Below are positions 16,811 through 25,924 of a DNA stretch of 64,000 nt, in pieces. The notes under the pieces were generated by a model. That model did no database searches, was not told the origin of the DNA, and saw nothing but the letters and a program-made list of their open reading frames with translations. The DNA comes from Cellulomonas sp. 73-92 (lineage in GTDB: Bacteria > Actinomycetota > Actinomycetes > Actinomycetales > Cellulomonadaceae): positions 1-64,000 of the forward strand of contig NZ_MKTH01000013.1 in assembly GCF_001898175.1 (NCBI RefSeq), given 5' to 3'. A program made the position numbers and the translations under genes. Positions within the stretch are counted from its first letter, which is position 1. Every line of letters begins with the position of its first letter.

Positions 16811-17635
16811 CTACGCGCCGGACGGGCGGTATGCCCAGTGCCACGACTCCCGGGGCACGTCGGCGACGAACCCGAACCGGCGCGCGTTCGCCGTCATCCA
16901 GGCCTGCGCGGTCGGGTCGAGCCTGAGGTCGGCGGCCATGCCCCAGCCGTGCTCGCTCGTGCCGGGCTCGGCGGCCAGGCCGCCCTGCGAGTACAGGCCC
17001 TTGCTCTTGGCGAGCGCGACCTGCTCGTCGTACGGCCGGTAGCCCTCGGTGACGCCGACCGTCACACCGTCGGCCTTGGCCGCGGCGATGAGGTCCGTCA
17101 GGGCCTGGGCGGCCGGCTGCCACATCCGGGACCCGGTGGTGCCGACCGGGGCGAGCGCCGCGGCCGGGATGTGCCCGTTGCCGTAGGCGGCCAGCGTCGC
17201 CGGGACGCCCGCGGCGTTGAGCAGCCCGGCGCTCGCCGTGCCGGCGGCCCCCACGGTCGCCGACGCGGCGCCCGACGAGCCCGACAGGCCGAGCGCGGCC
17301 AGGAGGGCGGCGGTGCCGCCCGTGACCGAGCCGCCCGAGCCGGACAGGCCCAGCGCGGACAGGTCCGCCAGCCCGGTGCCCGACGAGCCCGACAGGCCCA
17401 GGCTGCCCAGGCCGCCGAGGAGCGACGACGTCGCGTCGGTGCTCGTCGTGCCGCCCGCGCCCGCGGCGAGCGCTTGGGCGAGCGCGGCCGCGAAGCCGGC
17501 TCCCGAGGCGGACGCCGCGGGCGACGAGGAGGAGGACGTGGCCGACGAGGACGACGTGGCCGCGGCCGGGTCGGCCACCAGCGACTGGATCTGCGCGATG
17601 CGCAGGCCGATGGAGGAGATCGCGTCGATGCTCAC
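16811..17635 (-). CDS. M15-family peptidase (D,D-carboxypeptidase-like) in flagellar operon
   Basis: 274 residues. The first 30 (MSIDAISSIGLRIAQIQSLV) resemble the N-termini of exported hook-cap and rod proteins rather than a signal peptide. A long Gly/Ser/Leu-rich linker (about 30-145) follows. The C-terminal 120 residues form a VanY/M15 zinc peptidase: GYRPYDEQ, SEHGWGMAADL (His and Asp ligands) and ESWHWAY (final His). It sits directly after flgE (GTGA overlap), where a peptidoglycan-cutting protein is needed for rod growth. I infer a FlgJ-type role, with export through the flagellar apparatus. Confidence 0.87.
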   Translation of the reverse strand: MSIDAISSIGLRIAQIQSLVADPAAATSSSSATSSSSSPAASASGAGFAAALAQALAAGAGGTTSTDATSSLLGGLGSLGLSGSSGTGLADLSALGLSGSGGSVTGGTAALLAALGLSGSSGAASATVGAAGTASAGLLNAAGVPATLAAYGNGHIPAAALAPVGTTGSRMWQPAAQALTDLIAAAKADGVTVGVTEGYRPYDEQVALAKSKGLYSQGGLAAEPGTSEHGWGMAADLRLDPTAQAWMTANARRFGFVADVPRESWHWAYRPSGA

Positions 17636-18870
17636 CGCTTGAGGTCGACCAGCTCCTGGAGCACCTGGTCGGACGTCGTGATGACGCGCGCGTTCGCCTG
17701 GAAGCCGCGCTGGGCGACGATGAGGTTGGTGAACTCGCTCGACAGGTCGACGTTGCTCATCTCGAGCGAGCCGCCCGCGAGCGTGCCGCGCCCGCCGCTG
17801 CCGGGGGTGCCGAGCTGGATGGTGCCGGAGTTGACGGTGGTGGTGAACAGGGAGCCGCCGGCCTTCTCCAACCCGGCCGGGTTGGTGAAGTTGGCCATCG
17901 CGAGGCGCCCGATCACCTGCTTGAGGCCGTTGCTGAACGCGCCGGTGATGGTGCCGTCCTGGCCGAGCTGGAACGACTGCAGCGTGCCCGCCGCGTGGCC
18001 GTCCTGCGTCAGGCCCTTGACGGTGTCCACGCCCGAGAAGCCGGTCAGCGTCGACAGGTCCACCGCGATGCCGCCGACCGTGAGGGTGCCGGGCGAGGTC
18101 AGCGCGCCGGTCGCCGGGTCGAAGTCGACCTCGCCCGCGACCGCCGGCGCCGCCGGCGCCGGGTTGTAGGTGACGGTGGCCGTCGTCGTGCCGTCGGCCG
18201 CGACCAGCGAGCCGGCCAGCGTCCAGGGGTCGCCGGTGGCGGCGCCCTTGGTGAACGTCAGGTTGAGCGTGCTCGCCTCGCCGGTCGCGTTGTAGACGGT
18301 GAGCGAGCGCGTGATCGCCGTGCCCGGCGCGGCGCCGGAGTCCAGGTTCCCCTGGAACGTGGCCGTCCCGGTGGCCTGCGCGGCCATCAGCGTGCCCGCG
18401 GGGACCTTGAGGTCGGTGAGCGGCGCCGTGGTGTCGATGACGCCGTTCACGGCGGCCCAGCCCTGGACCAGGGCCCCGTCGCCCGGGAGCACCATCTGCC
18501 CGGTGGCGTCGAAGTCGAAGGAGCCGTCGCGCGTGTAGTACGTCTCCGCGCCCTTGCGCACCGCGAAGAAGCCGTCGCCCTGGATCATCATGTCGGTGCT
18601 GCGGCCGGTCAGCTGGCTGGCGCCCTGCGTGAAGTTCGTCGTGATGCCGGCGACGCGCACGCCCAGGCCGACCTGCGCGGGGTTCGTGCCGCCCTGGCCG
18701 TTCTGGGCGCCGCCCGCGTTGCTGAGGACCTGGCTGAGGGTGTCCTGGAACTGGATCTGCGACGACTTGAAGCCGGTGGTGTTGACGTTCGCGATGTTGT
18801 TGCCGGTGACGTCGAGCATCGTCTGGTGGCTGCGCAGGCCGCTGATGCCGGAGAAGAGCGAGCGGAGCAT
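17632..18870 (-). CDS. flgE: Flagellar hook protein FlgE
   Basis: 412-residue hook subunit. The N-terminal D0 helix MLRSLFSGISGLRSHQTMLD with VTGNNIANVNTTGFK and the C-terminal EMSNVDLSSEFTNLIVAQRG, then QANARVITTSDQVLQ, are the standard flagellar rod/hook ends. The centre carries the FlgE D1/D2 domains (GDGFFAVRKGAETYYTRDGS). No separate flgF or flgG is present in this cluster. ATG with GGAAGGG upstream; flgD ends 27 bases before it. Confidence 0.95.
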   Translation of the reverse strand: MLRSLFSGISGLRSHQTMLDVTGNNIANVNTTGFKSSQIQFQDTLSQVLSNAGGAQNGQGGTNPAQVGLGVRVAGITTNFTQGASQLTGRSTDMMIQGDGFFAVRKGAETYYTRDGSFDFDATGQMVLPGDGALVQGWAAVNGVIDTTAPLTDLKVPAGTLMAAQATGTATFQGNLDSGAAPGTAITRSLTVYNATGEASTLNLTFTKGAATGDPWTLAGSLVAADGTTTATVTYNPAPAAPAVAGEVDFDPATGALTSPGTLTVGGIAVDLSTLTGFSGVDTVKGLTQDGHAAGTLQSFQLGQDGTITGAFSNGLKQVIGRLAMANFTNPAGLEKAGGSLFTTTVNSGTIQLGTPGSGGRGTLAGGSLEMSNVDLSSEFTNLIVAQRGFQANARVITTSDQVLQELVDLKR

Positions 18871-18897
18871 GGGGGTTTCCCTTCCTGGGGTGGGGGG

Positions 18898-19344
18898 TCA
18901 GTCGGCCGGGGCGAGGGTCTGGACGGCGTCGAGCGCCACGTCGGTGGTGCCGACCTTGAGCAGCGGGACGCTGCCGGAGTAGTCGACGGAGGCGACGACG
19001 CCGGACTGGGTCTTGCCGTCGGCGTCCGCCCAGGTGACCTGGCGTCCGACGAAGGTGGCGGCCGTCTCGCGCATCTGCAGCGCGAACGACTCGCGCGCGG
19101 TGGTGATCTGCTCCTCGAGGCTCTGCATCTGGGCGAGCTGCGTCGTCTGCGTGAGGATCGTCGTCGAGTCCGTGGGGCTCGACGGGTCCTGGTTGTCGAG
19201 CTGCGCGATGAGCAGCTTGAGGAAGCCCTGGTTGTCGAGCTGGGTCTTGTCGGTCGGGGCACCCAGCGCGGCGGCCGTGCCCGACGTGGCCGCGGTGCGG
19301 TCCGACGTCAGGTACGAGACGGGGATGGACATGTCCGTGCTCAT
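18898..19344 (-). CDS. flgD: Hook-capping protein FlgD (short form)
   Basis: 148-residue hook scaffold protein. The core KTQLDNQGFLKLLIAQLDNQ, DPSSPTDSTTILTQTTQLAQ and MQSLEEQI region is conserved, followed by one small beta domain (FVGRQVTWADADGKTQSGVV). It is shorter than the 230-residue enterobacterial FlgD and lacks the FlgD Ig-like domain, as in many Gram-positives. It lies 11 bases after fliK. Confidence 0.93.
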   Translation of the reverse strand: MSTDMSIPVSYLTSDRTAATSGTAAALGAPTDKTQLDNQGFLKLLIAQLDNQDPSSPTDSTTILTQTTQLAQMQSLEEQITTARESFALQMRETAATFVGRQVTWADADGKTQSGVVASVDYSGSVPLLKVGTTDVALDAVQTLAPAD

Positions 19345-19355
19345 GCGCGCCTCCT

Positions 19356-20927
19356 TCAGGCGATCACGTCGAGGCCGGACCGGCGCGCCGGCCGGTCGGG
19401 GGTGGGTCCGGTCGCCGGGCGGGCGGTCGGTCGGTCCGGTGTGCCGGGCAGGGCCGACGACGACCGCGCGCCGCCGTCACCCGCGGGCGAGCCCGACCCC
19501 TGCTGCGGGCCGTCCTGGCCGGCACCCGAGCCGCCCAGCCCCACCTGGACGTTGAGGCCGGCGTCCGCCAGGTCGCGGCGCAGGTCGCCGAGCGCGCCGC
19601 GCAGGGCGTCGCGGGACGCGTCGCTCGCGCCGACCAGGTCGACCCGGACGGCGTCCGCCGTGATGTGCGCGACCACCCGCACGGGTCCCAGGTGCTCGGG
19701 GTCGAGCGGGACGGAGAGCACGTGTCGGCCCGCCGCGAGGCCGGTGAGCGAGCGCAGGCGCGCGCCGAGCTGGTCGGCGATCGGCACGGACGGCGCGGGG
19801 GCGCCCGGGCCGGTCGGAGCGCTCGCCGGGGCCGGCGCGCCGGCACGGTCGGTCGGCACGACGAACCCGGGGACGGCCGTCGCCGCGCCGGCGACCGGGG
19901 CCGGCCCGGCGGGCGTGCCGCCCTCCGCGGCCGGGGTCCGGCCGGTGGCCGGGGTGGACCCGCCGCTCGCGCCAGCACCGACGGCAGCGGGGCCCGACGA
20001 CGAAGGCTGGGCGGTGGCGTCGGCGGCGGCGCGTGCGCCGGTCACCGGGCCCGCAACGGCCGCAGCACCGGCGAGGCCGCCCTGGGAGCCGGCCGCGGCC
20101 GGCCCGGGCGCGCCCGTGCTGACACCCGCGTGCTGGACCGCCGGCGCCAGGGCACCGCCCGCCCCGCCGGCGTGCTCGGTGCCGGCCGTGACGCCGGCCC
20201 GGGGGTCGACGGTCGGCACGCCGGTGGCGGTCGGCTCGAGGGCCGAGCCGGACCCGGCGACCGCGGTGGCGCCGGGGTTGCTCGCGCCGACCGCCGTCAC
20301 CGCGCCGGCGGCCGGTGTCGACGTCCCCGCCGCACCGAGCGCGAGCGCCGCCCGCGCCGCGTCGCCCGCGACCTGCGCGGCCGCCTCGCCGGGCGTGCCG
20401 GGGCCCGCCACGCCGTTCGGCACGCCGTTCGGCACGCCGTTCGTCGCGCCGTTCGCTGCGGCGCTCGTCGCCGTGGCGTCGCCGCGCTCGGCCGAGCGGG
20501 TCGAACCTGCACCGGAGTCGTCCCGTCGCGCCGCCGCCGCACGGTCCGTGCCGGGCTCGTCGGCACGCGCGGCCCGGGCCGCCTGCCGGCGGTCCGCCCG
20601 GTCGGCGTGCGCGGCGCGGTCCCGGTCCAGGCGGTCGGCACGGGCCCGGTCGCTGCGGTCCTGCGCGGTGCGGTCGGCGCCCGCGGCACGCCCCGTCCGG
20701 TCCTGGCGCGCGTCGTCGGCGCGGGCGGCACGGTCCGCCCGGTCGGCCTGCGCCGACCGGTCGTCGGCCCGCTGCCCCGCGCCGGTCCGCGCCGCCTCGT
20801 CGGGCAGCACGGCCCGGTCCAGCTGCCGCCGGAACGCCTGGTCGAAGGCGTCGCCGGTACCCGTCGCCGCCTCCGGTCGAGGCTGCGCCGAGGCCGGCGC
20901 CGTCAGCACCGCGGTCACCGCGCTCAT
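19356..20927 (-). CDS. fliK: Flagellar hook-length control protein FliK
   Basis: 523-residue molecular ruler. A short N-terminus is followed by an Arg/Asp/Ala-rich stretch (about 45-150), an Asn-Gly-Val-Pro repeat, and a long Ala/Gly/Pro/Thr-rich region. The C-terminal substrate-switch domain has HVLSVPLDPEHLGPVRVVAH and LRGALGDLRRDLADAGLNVQ, the FlhB-contacting FliK-C core. ATG at 20927 is preceded by GGGAGG. The low-complexity length fits the ruler idea and explains poor conservation. It lies between fliJ and flgD. Confidence 0.92.
   Translation of the reverse strand: MSAVTAVLTAPASAQPRPEAATGTGDAFDQAFRRQLDRAVLPDEAARTGAGQRADDRSAQADRADRAARADDARQDRTGRAAGADRTAQDRSDRARADRLDRDRAAHADRADRRQAARAARADEPGTDRAAAARRDDSGAGSTRSAERGDATATSAAANGATNGVPNGVPNGVAGPGTPGEAAAQVAGDAARAALALGAAGTSTPAAGAVTAVGASNPGATAVAGSGSALEPTATGVPTVDPRAGVTAGTEHAGGAGGALAPAVQHAGVSTGAPGPAAAGSQGGLAGAAAVAGPVTGARAAADATAQPSSSGPAAVGAGASGGSTPATGRTPAAEGGTPAGPAPVAGAATAVPGFVVPTDRAGAPAPASAPTGPGAPAPSVPIADQLGARLRSLTGLAAGRHVLSVPLDPEHLGPVRVVAHITADAVRVDLVGASDASRDALRGALGDLRRDLADAGLNVQVGLGGSGAGQDGPQQGSGSPAGDGGARSSSALPGTPDRPTARPATGPTPDRPARRSGLDVIA
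20411..20458 (-). repeat. 12-bp tandem repeat in fliK
   Basis: Four in-frame copies of CGCCGTTCGGCA (two exact, two diverged) encode Asn-Gly-Val-Pro-type repeats in the ruler part of FliK. Gain or loss of a unit would change ruler length by four residues. Confidence 0.8.
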
Positions 20928-20952
20928 CGCGTCGCCTCCCGGCTCGTCGCGC

Positions 20953-21372
20953 TCATCGCTCCTCCTCGCGCCGGCGCCCGGCGACCTCGTCGAGCACCAC
21001 CTGCTCGGCCCGCAGCTCCTCGACGCGCACCCGTTCCTCGTGGTGCTCCTCGAGCAGCTCGACGGCCCGCTCGTCCTGCCGCGCGTGGGACCAGTGCTCG
21101 CGCCGCTCGGCCGCCACGCCACGGGCCTCCCGCAGGCGGTCGGTGTCCTCGACGAGCAGCGACGACAGGCTCAACCTGCTCGCCGCGGCGGCGAGGAAGG
21201 TCGCACCGTCGGCCGACCCGGGCAGCGTCGAGCCCGCCAGGCGCTCGGCGGTCGTCCGCGCCCTGTCCCTGGCCCTGGCCACGTCGCGCTCGGCGGCACC
21301 GAGCGCGACGGCCGCCTCGTCCTCCCGCAGCGCGCGCAGCCGCAGCAGGCCGCCGAGCCCGAACACGTTCAT
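20953..21372 (-). CDS. fliJ: Flagellar export chaperone FliJ
   Basis: 139-residue protein, nearly all charged alpha helix, that links the FliI ATPase ring to FlhA. It starts MNVFGLGGLLRLRALREDEA and continues as a coiled coil rich in Arg, Glu and Ala to the end. Assignment rests on size, composition and its place right after fliI, whose stop overlaps its ATG by four bases. FliJ has few invariant residues. Confidence 0.85.
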   Translation of the reverse strand: MNVFGLGGLLRLRALREDEAAVALGAAERDVARARDRARTTAERLAGSTLPGSADGATFLAAAASRLSLSSLLVEDTDRLREARGVAAERREHWSHARQDERAVELLEEHHEERVRVEELRAEQVVLDEVAGRRREEER

Positions 21373-22703
21373 CGCGGGACCCCCTCGTCGAGGGTCCGCA
21401 CCAGCTCGGCGAGCCGGGTCCACGACTCGTCGGCCGGCGCCTGCTCGTCCATCCCCTGGCGCAGGAAGGCCTCGATCGCGCCCGCGTGCGCGAGCGCCGT
21501 GTCCACGAGCGGGTTCGAGCCGGCGACGTACGCGCCGACGTCGACGAGGTCCGCCACCTCCGCGCGCGCCGCCAGGACCGATCGCAGCCGCTGCGCGCAG
21601 GCCGCCTGCTCCCGCGTGACGACACGCCCCGCCACCCGGCTGATCGACCCGAGCACGTCGACGGACGGGAAGTGGCCCGCCACCGCGAGCCGCCGCTGCA
21701 GCACCACGTGGCCGTCGAGGATCGAGCGCGCCGCGTCGGCGATCGGCTCGTTGTGGTCGTCCCCGTCGACCAGGACCGTGTACAGCCCCGTCACGGAGCC
21801 GGTGGGCCCGGTGCCGGCGCGCTCGAGCAGCCGCGCGAGCAGGGCGAACGTGCTCGGCGGGTAGCCGCGGGTCGCCGGCGGCTCGCCCACCGAGAGCCCC
21901 ACCTCGCGCTGCGCCATCGCGACGCGGGTGAGGGAGTCCATCATCAGCACCGCGTGGCGGCCCTCGTCCCGGAGGTGCTCGGCGATGCGGGTGGCGACGA
22001 AGGCCGACCGCAGCCGCACCAGCGGCGGGGCGTCCGACGTGGCGACGACGATCACGGAGCGCGCGAGGCCCTCCGGCCCGAGGTCGTCCTCGAGGAACTC
22101 GCGCACCTCCCGGCCACGCTCGCCGACCAGCGCGATGACGGAGACCTCCGCCTGCGTGCCCCGCGCGATCATCGACAGCAGCGACGACTTGCCGACGCCC
22201 GACCCAGCGAACAGCCCCAGCCGCTGGCCCCGGCCGACCGTGACGAGCGTGTCCAGCGCCCGCACCCCGAGGTCGAGCGGCGTGTCGACGCGCGCCCGCT
22301 CGAGGGGATGGGGGGCGCGGTTCTCGACCTCGACCCAGGCCTGCGCGCGCACCGGGCCCTTGCCGTCGATGGGTCGTCCGAGGCCGTCGAGCACCCGTCC
22401 CAGCAGGCCCGGACCGACCGGCACCCGCAGCGCATCTCCGACCGGGCGCACCGGCATCCCGGCGCGCAGGCCCTCGGCGGGGCCCAGCGGCATGCAGCGC
22501 GCGGCGCCGGCCGACGTGGCGACGACCTCGCCCCGCACGCCGTCGCCGATCTCCACCACGGCGCCGATCGGCAGGTCGAGCCCAGCCACCTCGACCGACA
22601 GGCCGACGGCCGACCGCACCGTTCCGACGCGCTGCGGGCGTGCGGCGGCCAGCACCGCGTCCCACGCCGCGGCGCCGTGCCCGGCCTCAAGCGTGGTGGT
22701 CAC
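21369..22703 (-). CDS. fliI: Flagellum-specific ATP synthase FliI
   Basis: 444-residue ATPase of the export apparatus, related to the F1 beta subunit. Walker A is FAGSGVGKSSLL, Walker B is HAVLMMDSLTRVAMAQREVG, and the family stretch GEPPATRGYPPSTFALLARL is present, as is GSISRVAGRVVT. GTG start at 22703 overlaps the fliH stop (GTGA). Normal length. Confidence 0.96.
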   Translation of the reverse strand: MTTTLEAGHGAAAWDAVLAAARPQRVGTVRSAVGLSVEVAGLDLPIGAVVEIGDGVRGEVVATSAGAARCMPLGPAEGLRAGMPVRPVGDALRVPVGPGLLGRVLDGLGRPIDGKGPVRAQAWVEVENRAPHPLERARVDTPLDLGVRALDTLVTVGRGQRLGLFAGSGVGKSSLLSMIARGTQAEVSVIALVGERGREVREFLEDDLGPEGLARSVIVVATSDAPPLVRLRSAFVATRIAEHLRDEGRHAVLMMDSLTRVAMAQREVGLSVGEPPATRGYPPSTFALLARLLERAGTGPTGSVTGLYTVLVDGDDHNEPIADAARSILDGHVVLQRRLAVAGHFPSVDVLGSISRVAGRVVTREQAACAQRLRSVLAARAEVADLVDVGAYVAGSNPLVDTALAHAGAIEAFLRQGMDEQAPADESWTRLAELVRTLDEGVPR

Positions 22704-23329
22704 GAGGCGCCGTCCAGCGCGGCGCGCGCGCGGCGCAGCGCCTCGTCGATCCGGCCGTCGAGCCAGCCCTCGTCGTGCGTCGCGAGCGCCTCGCCGCGGC
22801 CCAGCGACGGGTCGGCGACGAGCGCCACGCCGGCCGGCACCGCGCCGAGGTCGGCCAGCAGCGCGAGGTCCCGCGGGTTGAGGCGCACGGTGACCTCGTC
22901 GGCCATCTGCCCGGCGGCGCGCACGCGGGCCAGCGCCGCGGCCGACGCGGTCGCCTCGTCCGCCAGCTCCACCCCGAGCACCGTTGCCGCCAGGGAGATC
23001 GCGGCACCGTGGAGCGCCGCCTCGGCCTCGGCCAGCAGCGGGACGTCCCGCGCCTGCGCCGCACGCGCCGCGGCGCCGAGCACGGCGAGCGCCGCCTCGA
23101 GCTGCTCGCCGGCGAGGCGGGCCGCCTGCTCCCGCTCGTGCGCAGCCCGGCGCCGGGCCGTCTCGGCGGCGCGCGCCGCCGCTCGGGCACCCGCCGCGAA
23201 GCCGGCGGCGAAGCCGGCCGCCCGCGCCGACTCCGGGTCGGAGCCGATCGGCAGCACGTCGGCGCGCATGGCCCCCGCCGCCGTCAGCAGCGGGGGGAAC
23301 TGCGCCGGGGCGATGTCGGCCTCACGCAA
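22700..23329 (-). CDS. fliH: Flagellar assembly protein FliH
   Basis: 209-residue negative regulator and tether of FliI. It has a long Ala/Arg-rich coiled coil with GFAAGFAAGARAAARA (a FliH GxxxG-type repeat near residues 39-54) and a C-terminal domain with VTVRLNPRDLALL, typical of FliH/V-ATPase E relatives. I take the TTG at 23329, eight bases inside fliG, since it gives the expected N-terminus; an ATG at codon 21 (MRADVLPIG) is the alternative. Confidence 0.87.
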   Translation of the reverse strand: MREADIAPAQFPPLLTAAGAMRADVLPIGSDPESARAAGFAAGFAAGARAAARAAETARRRAAHEREQAARLAGEQLEAALAVLGAAARAAQARDVPLLAEAEAALHGAAISLAATVLGVELADEATASAAALARVRAAGQMADEVTVRLNPRDLALLADLGAVPAGVALVADPSLGRGEALATHDEGWLDGRIDEALRRARAALDGAS

Positions 23330-24329
23330 CGTACTCGTCCTCGCCGTCGCGGCGGATGGTGATCTGGCCGGACTCCTCGAGCCGGCGGATCACCTGGACG
23401 ATCGACGCGCGGGCGTCCTCGACCTGCGACAGCCGCACCGGACCGAGCAGGTCGATCTCCTCGGTCAGGTTCTCCCGCGCCCGTTCGGAGACGTTGCGCA
23501 TGACGACGTCGCGGACGGCGTCGGACGACCCCTTGAGCGCCAGCGCGAGCACCGAGGTCTCCACCTGCCGCAGCACCAGCTGCATCGCCCGGTCCTCGAG
23601 CAGCACGACGTCGGCGAACACGAACATCCGGCTGCGGATCTCCTCGGCGAGCTCCTCGTCGCGCTCGGCGAGGCCCTCGAGGATGGCCTTCTCGGTCGCC
23701 GGGTCCGCCCGGTTGATGATCTCGACCAGGGGCTGCACCCCGCCCACGTTGGCCAGCTCGCGCGGTGCGAGCACGGCGGACGCCTTGCGCTGCAGGCTCT
23801 CGGCCACCACCTGGACCAGGTCCGGCGAGGCGCGTTCCATGAGGGCGATGCGGTGCGCGATCGCCGCCTGGTCCTCCGGGGGCAGGCCCGCCAGCACCAT
23901 CGAGGCGTGCTCGGGGCGGAGGTGGGCCAGGACGAGCGCCACGGTCTGCGGGTGCTCGCCGGAGAGCAGGGAGACGATCTGGCGGGCGTCCACCTGCTGC
24001 AGGAAGTCGAAGGGCTGGCCCGCGAGGACGGCCTCGAGCCGGCCCATCATCTCGGCCGCCCGCTCCTCGCCGAGCGAGGCGACGAGCAGCTTCTCGGCGA
24101 GCGCCGAGCCGCCGCCGATGCCCACGCCCAGCGTGTGCGCGGACCAGAACTCGTCGACCACCTCGTCGGCCAGCGCCTGGTCGACGTGCTCGAGCCGCAC
24201 GATCTCGGCCGTGAGCTCCTCGATCTCGTACTCGTCGAGCCGCTGGAGCACGCGCGCGGCCCGGTCCCGCCCCAGCTGGAGCAGGAGCAGGGCGGCCTTC
24301 TGCGCTCCGGTGAGGACCGCGTTGCTCAT
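23322..24329 (-). CDS. fliG: Flagellar motor switch protein FliG
   Basis: 335-residue C-ring protein that couples stator to rotor. The N-terminal FliF-binding domain (LTGAQKAALLLLQLGRDRAA), middle domain with EHPQTVALVLAHLRPEHAS, and C-terminal torque domain with MFVFADVVLLEDRAMQLVLR and charged helix residues are all present. The ATG overlaps the fliF stop by four bases. Confidence 0.96.
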   Translation of the reverse strand: MSNAVLTGAQKAALLLLQLGRDRAARVLQRLDEYEIEELTAEIVRLEHVDQALADEVVDEFWSAHTLGVGIGGGSALAEKLLVASLGEERAAEMMGRLEAVLAGQPFDFLQQVDARQIVSLLSGEHPQTVALVLAHLRPEHASMVLAGLPPEDQAAIAHRIALMERASPDLVQVVAESLQRKASAVLAPRELANVGGVQPLVEIINRADPATEKAILEGLAERDEELAEEIRSRMFVFADVVLLEDRAMQLVLRQVETSVLALALKGSSDAVRDVVMRNVSERARENLTEEIDLLGPVRLSQVEDARASIVQVIRRLEESGQITIRRDGEDEYVA

Positions 24330-25924
24330 CGCCGGCTGCCCCCGCTCGGCGCGGACATCCAGAGCCGGAGCAGCTCGGCGATCTCGGTGGGCTGCTCGTC
24401 GGCCATCGCCTCGATCTCCCGGCGCCGCGCGAGCAGCGGGTTGTCCTCGGGCTGGGGCCCGGGTGCGGCCGGCAGGCCGGGCAGGCCGTCGAGACCCTCG
24501 AGCAGCGGCCGCTCCTCGGCACGAGCGCCGAGCTCGCCGAGGTCCAGCGCCTCGCGGCGGACCCGGCGCGACCGGCGGCCGCCGAGGACGAGCAGGACGA
24601 TGACCAGCAGCAGGGCGGCGCCGCCGATCCCGGCCTTCATGAGCAGGGCGTTCCGGTCGGCCGTCTTGCGCTGCGCGTCCGCGTCGGCCAGCGCCTGCTG
24701 CGCCTGGTCCTGGCGCGCGGTGTCGAACGCCATCCGCTGCACCGAGAGCGTGTCGCCGCGGGTGGCGTCGATGCCGGCGGCCGCGGAGATCGCGGACGTC
24801 AGCGCCGTCATGTCGAGGTTCTTCGCCGCGGTCGCGTCGACCGCCACCGAGACGGACTGCCGCGTGAGGCCGCCCGGGCCCGACGTGACCACCTGGGTCT
24901 GCTTGTCGATCGAGTTCGTCACGTCCGCGCTGGTCGAGCTGTAGGCGCCGTTCCCGGAGCCCCCGTTCGGCACGGCGATGTTGTCCGGCCCGAGCACCCC
25001 CGTCGCCGAGGAGCCGCTGCCCGTGTACTGCTCGGACTTCGTGGACGAGGCGAGCGGCGGCGTGCTCGGCGTCGGGGCCGAGTACTTCTCCGTCGTCGTC
25101 TGGCTCGAGTCCTGGTTGAGCTGGGCGGTCACCGTCACCGCGGACTTGCCGGGGCCGACGAGCGGGTCGAGCAGGTTCTGCACGGCCTGCCGGACCTTCG
25201 ACTCGTAGTCGGTGGCCTGCTGCGAGGCGAGTGCCCCGCCGGCGGTGCCGGTGCCGACGGCCGACAGCACCTGCCCGGAGGCGTCGACGACCGCGACGTC
25301 CGTCGTCTTCATCTTCGGGATCCCGGCGGAGACCAGGTGGACGATCGCCTGCACCTGGTCGGTGGTCAGCGTCACGCCCGGCCGCGTGCGGACGAACACC
25401 GACGCCGTCGGGTCGGCCTGCTGGCTGACGAAGACGCTGTCCTGCGGGAGCGCCAGCTTGACCGTGGCGGCCTCGACGCCGTCGATCGACTCGACGGTCT
25501 TGCCGAGCTCCCCCTCGGTGGCGCGCTGGTAGGCGGTCTGCTGCTGGAAGTCCGAGGCCGTCACCGGCAGCTTGTCCAGCAGCGAGTACCCGGCGCCGCC
25601 GCTATTCGCCGGCAGGCCGGCCGCCGCCATGGCGATGCGCTCGGAGTAGAGGTTCGCCTGCGGCACGAGGATCGTCCCGCCGCCGTCGGCGAGCTGGTAG
25701 GTGACGCCGTCCTTCGTCAGCTGGTCGACGATCGCGCTGGCGTCGGCGCCCGCGAGGCCGGAGAACAGCGGGCTCATCGTCGGCCGGCCGAGCCAGCCCG
25801 CGAGCGCGACGGCGCCGACGACGACCGCGGCCACGGCGACGACGAGGAAGGACCGCTGGACGAGGGAGAACTGGCGGACCGCGGCGGTGAGGCGGTCGAG
25901 CGCGGTACGCACCTGGGGGGGCAT
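24326..25924 (-). CDS. fliF: Flagellar MS-ring protein FliF
   Basis: 532-residue ring protein. Membrane helix 1 lies at about residues 25-46 and helix 2 at about 432-455; between them are the ring-building motifs (SPLFSGLAGADASAIVDQLT, then GYSLLDKLPVTASDFQQQ and YQRATEGELGKTVESIDGV). The C-terminal tail (LDLGELGARAEERPLLEGLD and RREIEAMADEQPTEIAELLR) binds FliG. The ATG overlaps the fliE stop by one base. Confidence 0.96.
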   Translation of the reverse strand: MPPQVRTALDRLTAAVRQFSLVQRSFLVVAVAAVVVGAVALAGWLGRPTMSPLFSGLAGADASAIVDQLTKDGVTYQLADGGGTILVPQANLYSERIAMAAAGLPANSGGAGYSLLDKLPVTASDFQQQTAYQRATEGELGKTVESIDGVEAATVKLALPQDSVFVSQQADPTASVFVRTRPGVTLTTDQVQAIVHLVSAGIPKMKTTDVAVVDASGQVLSAVGTGTAGGALASQQATDYESKVRQAVQNLLDPLVGPGKSAVTVTAQLNQDSSQTTTEKYSAPTPSTPPLASSTKSEQYTGSGSSATGVLGPDNIAVPNGGSGNGAYSSTSADVTNSIDKQTQVVTSGPGGLTRQSVSVAVDATAAKNLDMTALTSAISAAAGIDATRGDTLSVQRMAFDTARQDQAQQALADADAQRKTADRNALLMKAGIGGAALLLVIVLLVLGGRRSRRVRREALDLGELGARAEERPLLEGLDGLPGLPAAPGPQPEDNPLLARRREIEAMADEQPTEIAELLRLWMSAPSGGSRR

